A DNA stretch of 64,000 nt from Candidatus Flexifilum affinis (lineage in GTDB: Bacteria; Chloroflexota; Anaerolineae; Aggregatilineales; Phototrophicaceae): the NCBI GenBank assembly GCA_016713325.1, contig JADJPJ010000093.1, forward strand, positions 1 to 64,000, written 5' to 3'. Below are positions 1 to 8,552 of this stretch, in pieces. A model generated the notes under the pieces. That model was not told the origin of the DNA, did not search any database, and saw only the letters and a program-made list of their open reading frames with translations. Position 1 is the first letter of the stretch. Each line of letters begins with the position of its first letter. Made by a program: the position numbers and the translations under genes.

Positions 1-73
1 GTTGGGTTTAGGAAGGCCAGACGCAAAATGCCGAGGGTGGTTCAAGCGCTTCCGAGCGAGGATAGAACACCTT

Positions 74-845
74 CTACAACATCCTGAATGAGGCGCGTTC
101 CATCGTTGGTGAAATGTTCTCCCACAACACCCCTATTGTTTCTGGTCTTTTGGGAAAAGATAAATAAGTGGATTTGATCAATTGCTTGGTTGATTGCCAA
201 AAGCGACCACTTCCAATGTCCGTGCTTGCACCCAAATCAAAGTCAAATGCGATGACAGGTTTTCTCTGTCCAATATAGAGCTGAGCCAGGTACTCAACTC
301 CCTCACCTCCGCTGAGTACAAAATCAATACATCCCCCCGACCACCTTAAGTCTGTCTCGACGGATGCTTTCAGCTGTCCATTGCTTTGGGTGACTCAAGA
401 TTTCTACACAAGTCTTTTGGACCAGTGTTCGCCACATATCTGCTCTTGCAGCGGGAATATGTGAGGCAGTTTTTTCGGTAATCACTGTGGTCAGGGGTAG
501 TATTTCAAGGTTCTTCAGTTCAAATGTTGTGCTCCCAACATACTCATATACGGATCGAATAACTGACCAATCGAAAATTGTCCGGATCTCCTTTTCTAGC
601 CTGTGCATTGGTTCCTTTCCAACCTGAGCACAAAGGGAAACATCTCGCTCTAGTAGCGTCGTGGAAAGTAACGCAATAAGTCCATGCGCATATTTCAGTT
701 TGACGGGATCGCAGTTAGCGCTAGCACTCCTGCAATATAGATACGACGCTGTCGAAGTTCCATCAAGTGCCTTTCGAAATAGCTTATCGTCTATCGCTAG
801 TGTAGTCTTGTAATAGTGGCTAAGGGAACTATCGTGACCGGTGCG
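74..845 (-). pseudogene. Broken SLOG-like (nucleotide-sensor fold) gene, AT-rich
   Basis: Reading leftward from about 845, one frame stays open to about 330, where it ends in VVGGMY. The neighbouring frame then continues with GGCIDFVLSGGEGVEYLAQ and RKPVIAFDFDLGAS down to a stop at 74-76. The switch lies in a run of six G (minus strand), so a single-base indel splits one gene of about 250 codons. The glycine-rich SGGEG segment followed by a hydrophobic strand ending in FDFD resembles SLOG/STALD nucleotide-binding domains, which in some defence proteins sense cyclic ADP-ribose-type signals. That assignment is inference. Base composition is clearly AT-richer than the flanks, which suggests transfer. 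There is no start codon of its own: upstream the frame runs into the stop that ends the TIR fragment, so the two may once have been one protein. Confidence 0.45.
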
Positions 846-1012
846 TCATGTTGGATGGGGGAGTACATCCGCAGCAACGCACATCAGCCGGTCGATCCAG
901 ATGTAGCGACCGGTCTTGACCTCCAGGCGCTCGTGAAGGCGCGCAGGCGGTCGGCGTCGGCATGGGCGTAGGAGAAGAAAAGGTGCGCTTGAAGGTTGGG
1001 TGCTTCGGGCAT
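846..1012 (-). pseudogene. TIR-domain N-terminal fragment, frameshifted
   Basis: An ATG at 1012-1010 begins MPEAPNLQAHLFFSYAHADA, the usual beta-A strand and S-Y-x-H-x-D loop of a bacterial TIR domain. Near 931-940 the frame breaks. With one added base it continues as HERLEVKTGRYIWIDRL, matching the second TIR block ('GRyiWiD'). The frame then stops at 846-848, so only about 55 of the usual 130 or so TIR residues remain and the catalytic Glu region is absent. TIR domains in defence systems are NAD-cleaving or cyclic ADP-ribose-producing enzymes. This copy cannot be active as read. It sits just downstream of darT on the same strand and joins the AT-rich SLOG-like remnant in frame after the stop. 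Confidence 0.5.
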
Positions 1013-1108
1013 AACAGGGCCTCGCGGCAGGTTCAGACCGGCATTTGCCGCTAATATACCCCGGTCACATGCGGGTCACCACACGGCGGACCCGTACCGC
1101 TGACCGGC

Positions 1109-2107
1109 CTAAAACGGGATGTCGTCTGCTGCCTGATAGGTGTCGGCGAAAGCCAGATGTCCGTTGATGGACAATCGAACCGCATAGTGGTCGGGGCTGC
1201 CAATTTTCCCGAGCGAAACATAGTTCGAAACGAGATAATCAAACTGCAACGATTGGGCGTAGTGTCGATCATGCACGAAGTCGTCAATCTGGAGTCTGAT
1301 GTCATACTGCCCCTCCAGCATCGGCCGCTTCGGGATATTGAACGTGAACCGAATGCCGTCGTGGTCGAGACTGGCATCCTGCACAAACAGACGCTGCCGA
1401 AAAAACAGATTGAAGTCTGACTTCGCGGTGATTCGCGCACCCCACTGCTGCCAGACCTCCGGCGTGACGCTGGCACGCAGCGTGCGATACTCCGCGGGCG
1501 ATCGACACCAGATCGCCCTCAGATGCGTGAGGTCTATCTCGTTGGGAATCACCAGCTCGGCATGCCGACTTCGGACAATTCGATCGCGCTCATGCGGCTC
1601 GAAACGAGAATCGTGATAGATATCCTCAAAGGGCATGGTCCTGAACGCATCGACGCTTTCGAGCAGCGAGCCAGGGGTATATCCCGCCAGTGTCTCCCGC
1701 GTGAAGCGACTGTCCTCGCGGCAGAGGAGCGCTTCAAGATCGAAGAGCAGGTAGACCGGAACCGGGCAATGCGCGTCCGGGTATTCGGTCGAGGGCGGGC
1801 AAAATCCCTCATTGATGAATAAGGTCGGCGTTCGCGGGCGAAAATAGAAGCGTACGTAGTTCTTGAGTGCGCTGCTCGTCTGTCCGAGCACAGCCGAACT
1901 TGCACTATCCTGAAAATCAGGATGACGCACAACAACCTGTGTGCGCGAATACAATCGTCCCTCGCTCAGGATTCTGGCAGCGTTGCGCAGATCGGTGAAA
2001 TGAAAGGCGAACTGGGACCACCAGCGGCGTGACTCATCCAGCCATAAGGCGCGTCGGAGCTCCTCAAGCGCCTGACGAAACTGCTCACAATCCGGTTTTT
2101 CGCTCAA
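1109..2107 (-). CDS. darT: DarT-type DNA ADP-ribosyltransferase toxin (DUF4433) with C-terminal extension
   Basis: A 332-residue protein. The N-terminal ~215 residues match the DarT/DUF4433 family: FHFTDLRNAARILSEGRLYS near residues 35-55, a YVRFYFRPRTPTLF block near 85-98, and RHAELVIPNEIDL near 180, which holds the family's catalytic Glu. DarT enzymes attach ADP-ribose to single-stranded DNA bases using NAD+, blocking replication; they act as toxins and anti-phage effectors. The start overlaps the stop of the macro-domain gene by four bases (ATGA, 2104-2107), as expected for a coupled toxin-antitoxin operon with the antitoxin first. Residues ~220-332 form an extra beta-rich region (FNLFFRQRLFVQDASLDHDG onward) that I do not recognise and that exceeds the usual DarT length. 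No frameshift is seen. Confidence 0.85.
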   Translation of the reverse strand: MSEKPDCEQFRQALEELRRALWLDESRRWWSQFAFHFTDLRNAARILSEGRLYSRTQVVVRHPDFQDSASSAVLGQTSSALKNYVRFYFRPRTPTLFINEGFCPPSTEYPDAHCPVPVYLLFDLEALLCREDSRFTRETLAGYTPGSLLESVDAFRTMPFEDIYHDSRFEPHERDRIVRSRHAELVIPNEIDLTHLRAIWCRSPAEYRTLRASVTPEVWQQWGARITAKSDFNLFFRQRLFVQDASLDHDGIRFTFNIPKRPMLEGQYDIRLQIDDFVHDRHYAQSLQFDYLVSNYVSLGKIGSPDHYAVRLSINGHLAFADTYQAADDIPF

Positions 2108-3033
2108 GCAGGCTCTCGCACTTCGATGGGTTCGCGATCCTTTTCAGCCGAGGCGCCGGGGATCAACTGAAGGCCGAGTTCTCGTTCGTTATCGACATCC
2201 CGCCGGGAAAGCCTGATAGGCTTCACGTATTCCAACTCAGACATCAACGTCACCACATAATCTGAGGCTTCACGCAATTCCCCCGGCAGGTGCTGCGCCA
2301 TGATGTACCCGGCAGAGCGCAGATGCTGCCATAGGGCAAGCCATCGGTCATAGGTGACTGAGAATTCGCCCTCCCCATTGGGCGACGGACGAAAGATCGT
2401 CTCGTCCCCGGCATCGGTAAAGGTCACGGCAAAAACGCGGCCCGTGACGGATGACCGATACTTCTCCTGTTTTGCGAGGATCTGTCGCAGGTCTGTCCAC
2501 ACCTCATCAAAGGGCAGGCTTTGGGGCTCACTGTTGAGCCAGCGCTTCATCCGCGCGATGTCGCGATGCTCTGGCTGCACCCCAGCACCGCGAGGGTAAA
2601 CATGGATATAGCAATCGATGGGCAGGTCTCGCAGATATTGTTCCATCATTGGGCGGACCTGCGAGTCCCAATCCAGTTCACCGTTGCCACAACCGAGCAT
2701 CGGAAACGAGATCGAGGTAATCCCTTTCTCAAGGTAAGTCGCGGCAAATTTCTCCAGGCCGAGCCGGATATATTCAGGGTTCGACGGGTTGCGCCAGTGT
2801 TTCTTGGTGGGGAAGTTCAGCACCCATTTGTAGGGTGTCTTGTAAAGCCAGAGCTGACCAACGTTAAACAGGCCCTGTTCACATAACGACTGATACTTCT
2901 TGAACATATCGGGGTAGATCAGCTTGAAATCAAGGGCAATGCCCTTGCCCATCACCCCGACCGTATTGACCGTATTGACCAGGACTTGAGCAGGACTTTC
3001 GAACAGATCGCCTACGACATATGTGATCGTCAT
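2104..3033 (-). CDS. darG: DarG-type macro-domain DNA ADP-ribosylglycohydrolase antitoxin
   Basis: A 309-residue protein. Residues 1-150 form a macro domain: VVGDLFESPAQVLVNTVNTV gives the phosphate-binding start, VMGKGIALDFK follows, and SFPMLGCGNGELDW is the conserved second loop. DarG removes ADP-ribose from DNA and its C-terminal part also binds DarT directly. Here residues ~190-309, including the segment FAVTFTDAGDETIFRPSPNG, would be that part. The first gene of the pair is preceded by GAGGGC about ten bases before the ATG. The order antitoxin-toxin with a 4-base overlap is typical of darTG. The small segment upstream (3034-3180) separates it from an unrelated methyltransferase gene and should contain the promoter. 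Confidence 0.85.
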   Translation of the reverse strand: MTITYVVGDLFESPAQVLVNTVNTVGVMGKGIALDFKLIYPDMFKKYQSLCEQGLFNVGQLWLYKTPYKWVLNFPTKKHWRNPSNPEYIRLGLEKFAATYLEKGITSISFPMLGCGNGELDWDSQVRPMMEQYLRDLPIDCYIHVYPRGAGVQPEHRDIARMKRWLNSEPQSLPFDEVWTDLRQILAKQEKYRSSVTGRVFAVTFTDAGDETIFRPSPNGEGEFSVTYDRWLALWQHLRSAGYIMAQHLPGELREASDYVVTLMSELEYVKPIRLSRRDVDNERELGLQLIPGASAEKDREPIEVREPA

Positions 3034-3180
3034 GGAACACGCCCTCTAATCTGATCTCTATTTTATCCAGAAAACATGTTCTCCTCAAAGGTCGTAACGC
3101 TGCCGCGGTCGCCCGCACTCCACCCCCGCCACATCGTCCAGTTGCCCGCCTGATACCAGCGGATCATCCGCCACGCTTCG

Positions 3181-3735
3181 TCACCACACCCCTGGCACCA
3201 GCCGACAGCGCACGCGCTCCTGATACGCCGCATAACCCGGCAGACTCGACGCAAGGAAGCGGTCCTCGTGCGCCGTTTTCAGGAAGTATCCGACCAGCGA
3301 GATTGCCACCGGCAGCGCCGTGAAGCCCGTCGGGAAGGCCAGCCCGTTGCCCACGTACAGAGCGAGTGCGAAGGTGTAGATGGGGTGCCGGACCACGCCA
3401 TACGGCCCGCGATCGACCACCTGATGATCGGCTTGCAGGGCGGTCTGCGCCGTCCAGTACCGGCCCAGGGTGTGACGGCAGTAAAAGGTGCCGGCCACCC
3501 CAACCGCCACCAGCACCGCGCCGACCGGCGTCAGCGGAGCCGGCGGCTCACCCTGGAGCGTCAGCACGCCGCCGCTCACCACCAGCCCCACCGTCGCGCC
3601 CGTCAGGATCAGCAGGTAGAGCCGGTCAGGGGTCGACGTGGCCGCCTGCATATCGGTGAGGATCTTGCCCCCGCCGCGCCAGTAGAAGATCAACCAGACG
3701 GCCCACAACGCCAGAGTCAGCCACTGCCAGACCAT
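3181..3735 (-). CDS. Isoprenylcysteine carboxyl methyltransferase-like membrane protein
   Basis: A 184-residue protein with about five hydrophobic segments. The C-terminal half carries the ICMT/phospholipid methyltransferase signature: VDRGPYGVVRHPIYTF near residue 108 and EDRFLASSLPGYAAYQERV near 157. In this superfamily these elements bind S-adenosylmethionine and the lipid-like substrate. Bacterial members mostly have unknown substrates, so no specific reaction is claimed. AGAGGA lies upstream of the ATG. The gene is monocistronic as far as can be seen, pointing the same way as the membrane protein to its right with a 72-base gap. Confidence 0.75.
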   Translation of the reverse strand: MVWQWLTLALWAVWLIFYWRGGGKILTDMQAATSTPDRLYLLILTGATVGLVVSGGVLTLQGEPPAPLTPVGAVLVAVGVAGTFYCRHTLGRYWTAQTALQADHQVVDRGPYGVVRHPIYTFALALYVGNGLAFPTGFTALPVAISLVGYFLKTAHEDRFLASSLPGYAAYQERVRCRLVPGVW

Positions 3736-3807
3736 CGCCTTTTCCTCTCAGAGTCAGCCGCTCAACGCGCGCAGTTCGCAATCCTCAGGCACTCGTCCAT
3801 ACGCAGG

Positions 3808-5031
3808 TTAGGCCAGGAGGAGGAAATACTCCAGCGCCAGGGCGATGACCGATGTCAGCAGCGCCACGTAAGACAGCCGCTGGGTGAGCATCCCGAACCG
3901 CTGAATGGCATCCGATTTCTGAAGCGAACGAATCCCTTTGCGGCGCACGTCGGCTTTGGAAGAGCTCACCAGCCAGTGAAGCGGAAGTTGAACGATGAAA
4001 GGCGCTAACGCCGCCCAGATGAAATAGGCGACGCCGAAGACCACCAGCAGCGGAAAACGCCCCGTGTCGTCCTCCAGAAAGGGCAGCATCAGGAAGGTGA
4101 CCACGCTCGTCCATAAGAAGATCAGCAGGGCCTGGAAGTAGCGAAGCACCATCCGTCGAAGCTTCAGGGCGTGGCGTACCAGGGAAACTTCCGTTTTGGC
4201 AACCTCCTGATACAGGGGGCGTTCAATAAACCCGGCCAATCCCAGCGCGGCGTTAAAGCCGTCGATCTCTCTCAGCGTCCGATCGACATACGGCTTGTGC
4301 AGCAGCGCCTCTTCTTCATCACCCACCGAGTACGTGCCGTGTACGCGGATCAGGTCGTCATCGTCCAGTTCGTTCAGAATTTTCTCGGAGGGCACATCGA
4401 CCACGTCCATCTGGATCAGCCGGGGCAGTTTGCGCGTTCGCGGGACGATCATCCGGTCGGGCTTGTCGATGACGTCGTAGTAGTAGCGGGACTGCGCGTC
4501 GGCGTGCGAAATGACAAAATGGATCAGATCGGTCCCGTACTGATAGCGCAGAACGCGGGCTTTGACTTCTTCCGACTCATCCGGCGAAAAGGCTACCCCC
4601 GTCAGAATGAAGCGGGGATTGAACAGGTTCTCTGGGAAGGTCGGTGGGTGGCCCACGAAGTAGAAGCGAACGATGTCCTTCAGCAGGAGCAGCAGCGCCC
4701 CGGCAGGAATGCTCAGCGAGAGGATAAAGGGGAACAGCAGACAGGCATAGATGACCAGCGTTCCGATCGTCGTTCCTATTCCGGAACTGCTGGAAATGGC
4801 TGGAGAATAGTCGAGGATCGCGCGGATGATCGACAGTACCCCATCCTTGAGAAAGATCGGCAGCAGAAACAACAGGCCCGCCCCGCTGATGAACCCGACG
4901 GCGACACGGTGCATGGTCGACAGGCGGACTTCGCTGCGCTGGAGGTATCCGCGCATGGCGTTCCGTTCGTCGGGGGTGAATTTGGGCGCTTTCTGATGGC
5001 TGCTTTCGGCGTGCTTGTTTTCCTGAACCAT
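3808..5031 (-). CDS. Membrane protein of unknown function, about four to five TM helices
   Basis: A 407-residue protein I do not recognise. The N-terminus is charged (MVQENKHAESSHQK). It is followed by membrane segments near residues 45-65 and 85-120, a soluble middle of about 150 residues rich in acidic residues (KILNELDDDDLIRVHGTYS), then membrane segments near 295-315, 325-350 and 385-407. The C-terminus ends in a hydrophobic ALEYFLLLA. GGACAGGA precedes the ATG. It lies 82 bases downstream of the corrected end of the epimerase gene on the same strand. The soluble domain between two membrane halves could be a sensor or scaffold, but nothing in the sequence identifies a ligand or reaction. 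Confidence 0.7.
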   Translation of the reverse strand: MVQENKHAESSHQKAPKFTPDERNAMRGYLQRSEVRLSTMHRVAVGFISGAGLLFLLPIFLKDGVLSIIRAILDYSPAISSSSGIGTTIGTLVIYACLLFPFILSLSIPAGALLLLLKDIVRFYFVGHPPTFPENLFNPRFILTGVAFSPDESEEVKARVLRYQYGTDLIHFVISHADAQSRYYYDVIDKPDRMIVPRTRKLPRLIQMDVVDVPSEKILNELDDDDLIRVHGTYSVGDEEEALLHKPYVDRTLREIDGFNAALGLAGFIERPLYQEVAKTEVSLVRHALKLRRMVLRYFQALLIFLWTSVVTFLMLPFLEDDTGRFPLLVVFGVAYFIWAALAPFIVQLPLHWLVSSSKADVRRKGIRSLQKSDAIQRFGMLTQRLSYVALLTSVIALALEYFLLLA

Positions 5032-5112
5032 TCCTGTCCTCGATCGAAAAATACCCTGAGTTGGGCGGCTAAATGGGTTGCTTGCTGAAGCTGCGGGCGT
5101 CGGCCAACGGGT

Positions 5113-6107
5113 TCAAACCACCGCTGCACCGTCCGCCGGCCGCCCGGCGCGGTACCAGCGGATCGTCCGGCGCGCCCCTCGCGGAAGTCGGTCGGCGCAA
5201 ACCCCAGCTCACGCCGCGCCTTCTCGTTCGACACCCGCCAGTAGTTGTAGACGTAGGACTTGAGGTTGAGCGGGTAAAACGGTTCGCGCCCCGTCACCCG
5301 CGCGAACCCCTCCAGCAGGCGGGAGAAGCTGATCCCCAGCCAGCCGGGGATCTTCAGACGCGGCGCCCAGATCCCCGCCTCGGCACACACGATGTCGAAC
5401 GCCTCGCGGTGCGAGATCCAGTCGCCGCACAGGTGGTAGGTCTCGCCGATCCGCCCCCGCTCCAGCGCCAGGGCGATCCCCGTCGCCACGTCGGCGATGT
5501 AGGCCGGGAAGATGATGTAGCGCCCGCCGTTGATCTGCATGAGGATGCCCCGCAGCGGGTCGCGGAAGAACAGCCGGTTGAAGCCGTACTCGCCGAGCGG
5601 GCCGTAGAACGCGCCCGGCCGCAGGATCATGGCGGGCAGGCCGCGTGTCCGGCAGGCGTCGAGGACGATCTGCTCCCCTTCCCACTTGCTGCGCTGGTAG
5701 GCGTCGGCCGGCTGCGGCGGGAATGTCTCGTCGATGATCTGGTCCGGGTCGGGGTGGCCGATCACGGCGATGGTCGAGACGTGCAGGAAGCGCTCCACAC
5801 CCGCCCCCAGTGCCGCCTCGACGATGTTGCGGGTGCCCTCGGCGTTGGTGCGCATGAAGGCGGCTTCATCGCCCCAGAAGCGAAACTTGCCTCCGGCATG
5901 GATGACCGTGCGGCACCCTGGCACGACCTGCATCAGCCGGTCGCGGTCGGCCAGGTCACCCTCGACCACCTCCACGCCCGGCAGATCCGCCAGCCACGGG
6001 TGATCGGCCGCATGCCGCGTCAGCACGCGCAGGCGGTATCCCCGCCGGCACAATTCGGCGATCAAGTACCGCCCCAGGAAGCCGGTCCCACCGGTGACGA
6101 AGATCAT
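5113..6107 (-). CDS. NAD(P)-dependent epimerase/dehydratase (extended SDR), frameshifted near its end
   Basis: The Rossmann motif TGGTGFLGRYL begins at the first residues when the ATG at 6107 is used; a longer frame from 6173 only adds repeat-derived residues. The family catalytic YxxxK is present as YQRSKWEG. Other landmarks are HVSTIAVIG and ILRPGAFYGPLGEYGF. Length is about 330 residues, normal for the family. Near 5178 a G-run indel shifts the frame. One added base gives the expected family ending GARRTIRWYRAGR and a stop at 5113-5115, whereas the uncorrected frame runs on into the next gene. Substrate is likely a nucleotide-sugar, sterol-like or other NAD-linked ketone/alcohol; it cannot be fixed from sequence. 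Confidence 0.75.
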
Positions 6108-6120
6108 GGCGTCAGCCGCA

Positions 6121-6209
6121 AGTACTGAGTATCGAGTGCTGAGTGAAGGAGCGTTATGTACGAGGGTCGTCACACCATCCTCAGTCCTCAGTACTTTTCA
6201 CTCAGTACT
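6121..6209. repeat. AGTACTGAGT-type interspersed inverted repeat
   Basis: AGTACTGAGT at 6121-6130 is matched by its exact reverse complement at 6200-6209. Degenerate copies of the same unit lie in between (ATCGAGTGCTGAGTG, CCTCAGTCCTCAGTAC). The block covers the gap between the epimerase start and the esterase stop, and overlaps the esterase stop codon. It looks like an interspersed intergenic repeat. Confidence 0.6.
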
Positions 6210-7010
6210 GCCCTTGAGCAGGAACCGCAGCGCATCGGGGAGCCGGCGCGCCCAGGCCGATTCGGTGTGCTCGCCCTCGTAATCGACCACGTACTTCAGG
6301 TTCACGTCACGCTGGTAGCCCTTGTTCAGCAGCATGGCGTTCATGCGCCGGGCGCTGCTCTCGCGCGTGCCGTTGTCCAGATACAGCCGGCCGGGGTTGA
6401 TCGGCGCTTCAGAGACGGTGCCGTAGATCGCGCCGCCACCAATCCACAGCGAAGGGCTCATGGCGCCGGCCATGCCGAACACTTCCGGCCGCGCAAAGAA
6501 GGCGTACAGGCTGATCAGCCCGCCCATCGACGAGCCGAAGATGCCGGTATGCCCCGCGTCCGGCAGCGTGCGAAAGTCACCATCGACCGCCGGCTTAATC
6601 GTTTCAGTCAGAAAGCGCAGATAGGTCTCACCGCGTCCATTCCAGAAGTGCGCGTAGGGGTTGTACTCGCTCACCCGGTCCTGCCCGCCGTGGTGGATGC
6701 CCACCACCAGCGCCTCGATGCCCTCCTGGGCCAGCGCCTGCATGGTGTCGTCCACGCGCCAGTCCTGGCCGCCAAAGGCGACGCGATCGTCGAACAGGTT
6801 CTGGCCGTCCTGCATATAGACGACCGGATAGCGCCGCTCCGGCTCCACATCATACGAGGGCGGCAGCAGAATATGCACGTCGCGAACGTTGTCCAACTGC
6901 GGACTGTGGCAGTCGGGCCAGGTGAGCAGGGATCCGGTGATGTGCGGCGTATGCCAGAGGTGGCGTCCGGGGTAAGGTCTCCAGGTTGAGGGGGCGATGA
7001 TGGTGGTCAT
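6198..7010 (-). CDS. Alpha/beta-hydrolase of the putative esterase (Fes/esterase D-like) family
   Basis: A 270-residue protein. The nucleophile elbow GSSMGGLISLYAF is near residue 160. RYPVVYMQDGQNLFDD near 60 forms the early strand and oxyanion region, and EGEHTESAW near 245 supplies the likely catalytic His; an Asp such as that in YLDNGTRESS could complete the triad. There is no signal peptide, so it is probably cytoplasmic. The family includes enterochelin esterase-like and S-formylglutathione hydrolase-like enzymes; the substrate is open. AGGAGAACCT precedes the ATG. It is 23 bases downstream of recF on the same strand and may be co-transcribed. Confidence 0.75.
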   Translation of the reverse strand: MTTIIAPSTWRPYPGRHLWHTPHITGSLLTWPDCHSPQLDNVRDVHILLPPSYDVEPERRYPVVYMQDGQNLFDDRVAFGGQDWRVDDTMQALAQEGIEALVVGIHHGGQDRVSEYNPYAHFWNGRGETYLRFLTETIKPAVDGDFRTLPDAGHTGIFGSSMGGLISLYAFFARPEVFGMAGAMSPSLWIGGGAIYGTVSEAPINPGRLYLDNGTRESSARRMNAMLLNKGYQRDVNLKYVVDYEGEHTESAWARRLPDALRFLLKGSTE

Positions 7011-7033
7011 AGGTTCTCCTGATACATCCGGGT

Positions 7034-8248
7034 CTAGCCCGGCTGGGTTTCGATCTGCCCTTCGTTGACGCGCCAGATGGCGGCGCGCTCCAAAAATGCG
7101 GGCGTGAAAATCTCCATCTCCGTCGTGGTCATCAGCGTCTGCGTCGCGCCGTCGATGCGATCGAGCAAGTAGGCACGGCGGGCGGCGTCAAGTTCGGCGG
7201 CCACCTCGTCCAGCAGCAGGATCGGCCATTCGCCGATGCGCTCGCGCATCCAGACCAGTTCGGCCAGTTTGAAAGCCAGCACCGCCGTGCGCGACTGCCC
7301 ACGGCTGCCGTACTGCCCCACATCGCGCTCGTTGATCAGCAGGCGCAGTTCATCGCGGTGCGGGCCGCTCAGCGTCATGCCGCGATAGATCTCTTCCTGC
7401 TGATCGGCCTTCAACCGGTCGGCGAACTGCGGCGCGATCTGCTCCGGCGTCATCTCGCGGTGCAGATCCAGCCCCAGCGTATCGAACGAGAGCTGGCCAT
7501 TGCCAGACACCGTCGGCAGAAAGCTCGGCTGGTAGCGCAGGGTGAGCGTCTCGCGCCGGCCGGTCAGGTCATGATGCGCTTTCTGCGCTTCGTACTCCAG
7601 CTCGCGCAGGAAGCGCTGCCGCCCGGCGATGATCACACTGCCGGCGGCGATCACCTTCTCGTTCCAGAAATCCAGTTCGCGAGCGCTGGCCCCGCCCTCG
7701 CCGATGCGCTTGAGCAGCGCATTCCGCTGCGGCAGCACCTTCTCGTAGACGTCGAGCGCCTCGACGTAGCCCGCGTCAATCTGGCTGAGCGTATCGTCGA
7801 TGAAGCGGCGGCGGTCGGCGGGCGAGCCTTCGATCAGCGTCAGGTCGCGCGGCAGGAACAGCACCACGTTCAGCAGGCCGATGATATCCATCACCCGCTT
7901 CTCGACACCATTGATCCGGACGATCTTGCGGAAGCGCTGCCCTCCGTCCGGTGTGCGCTCCACCGCCAGGGTGATGTCCAGACGGGTGCGCGTCTTGCGC
8001 CGGGCGATCACCTCACCGGTCACCCGCGCCACGGGCACCGGATCATTCTCCGCGCGCCAGTGGATGAGCTGCCGATCACTCACAGTATACGGGGATTTCG
8101 CCGTCGCCAGATAATAGATTGCCTCCAGAAGGCTGGTCTTACCCTGCGCATTTTCGCCATAGAGCAGGATCGGTTTGCCGGAGGGAAGTGACAATTCCAG
8201 GCGGGCGTAGTTGCGAAAATGGGTGAGCGACAGATGATCGATTTGCAT
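7034..8248 (-). CDS. recF: DNA replication/repair protein RecF
   Basis: A 404-residue SMC-like ATPase. The start MQIDHLSLTHFRNYARLEL is typical of RecF. The Walker A loop is GENAQGKTSLLEA near residue 31, the signature region is SGPHRDELRLLINERDVG and SRGQSRTAVLAFKLAEL near 300-335, and Walker B is ILLLDEVAAELDAARR near 350. RecF loads RecA at single-strand gaps together with RecO and RecR. It is slightly longer than the usual 360-370 residues because of extra turns in the middle. No dnaA/dnaN neighbours are present, so it is outside the classical origin cluster. It is divergent from the thrE-like gene. Confidence 0.93.
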   Translation of the reverse strand: MQIDHLSLTHFRNYARLELSLPSGKPILLYGENAQGKTSLLEAIYYLATAKSPYTVSDRQLIHWRAENDPVPVARVTGEVIARRKTRTRLDITLAVERTPDGGQRFRKIVRINGVEKRVMDIIGLLNVVLFLPRDLTLIEGSPADRRRFIDDTLSQIDAGYVEALDVYEKVLPQRNALLKRIGEGGASARELDFWNEKVIAAGSVIIAGRQRFLRELEYEAQKAHHDLTGRRETLTLRYQPSFLPTVSGNGQLSFDTLGLDLHREMTPEQIAPQFADRLKADQQEEIYRGMTLSGPHRDELRLLINERDVGQYGSRGQSRTAVLAFKLAELVWMRERIGEWPILLLDEVAAELDAARRAYLLDRIDGATQTLMTTTEMEIFTPAFLERAAIWRVNEGQIETQPG

Positions 8249-8376
8249 GGGTGATCACACGCTGATAGAACCTCTATTCTACCAGATCGGCAGGACTTTC
8301 GCCCGACCTGATGTGCGTCGCCGTTCGCTGGCGCGGCCGCTTGCATTCCGCCTTGTTACGTTTGTCACGATTTTCA

Positions 8377-8406
8377 TTGACCCGTTCACGCCGGTTCTGT
8401 TGTATA
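8377..8406 (+). promoter_or_regulatory. Candidate sigma70-type promoter for the ThrE-like gene
   Basis: TTGACC at 8377-8382 and TGTATA at 8401-8406 are separated by 18 bases, close to the -35/-10 consensus. It lies about 150 bases before the exporter ATG, inside the 304-base divergent gap shared with recF. The rest of the gap shows nothing else clear. Confidence 0.45.
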
Positions 8407-8552
8407 AAAGACGGCTGGATAAAGTGCGCGTTCTTAATCAGCTACTACGATGATCCGCTGACGAGCCGGCTGGAACGGCGCCCCGGCGGCTCCCTTGCTG
8501 TGCGAAGTCTCAACGATAAACCCTTTTGAGTTAGACGGAGGCAGCACACAAT

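Noticed and set aside
3063..3254. Minus-strand frame ending WRMIRWYQAGNWTMWRGW
   Set aside because: It resembles the tail of an NAD-epimerase, as at 5.18 kb, but mostly overlaps the ICMT-like gene and has no upstream family sequence; chance or a very short relic.
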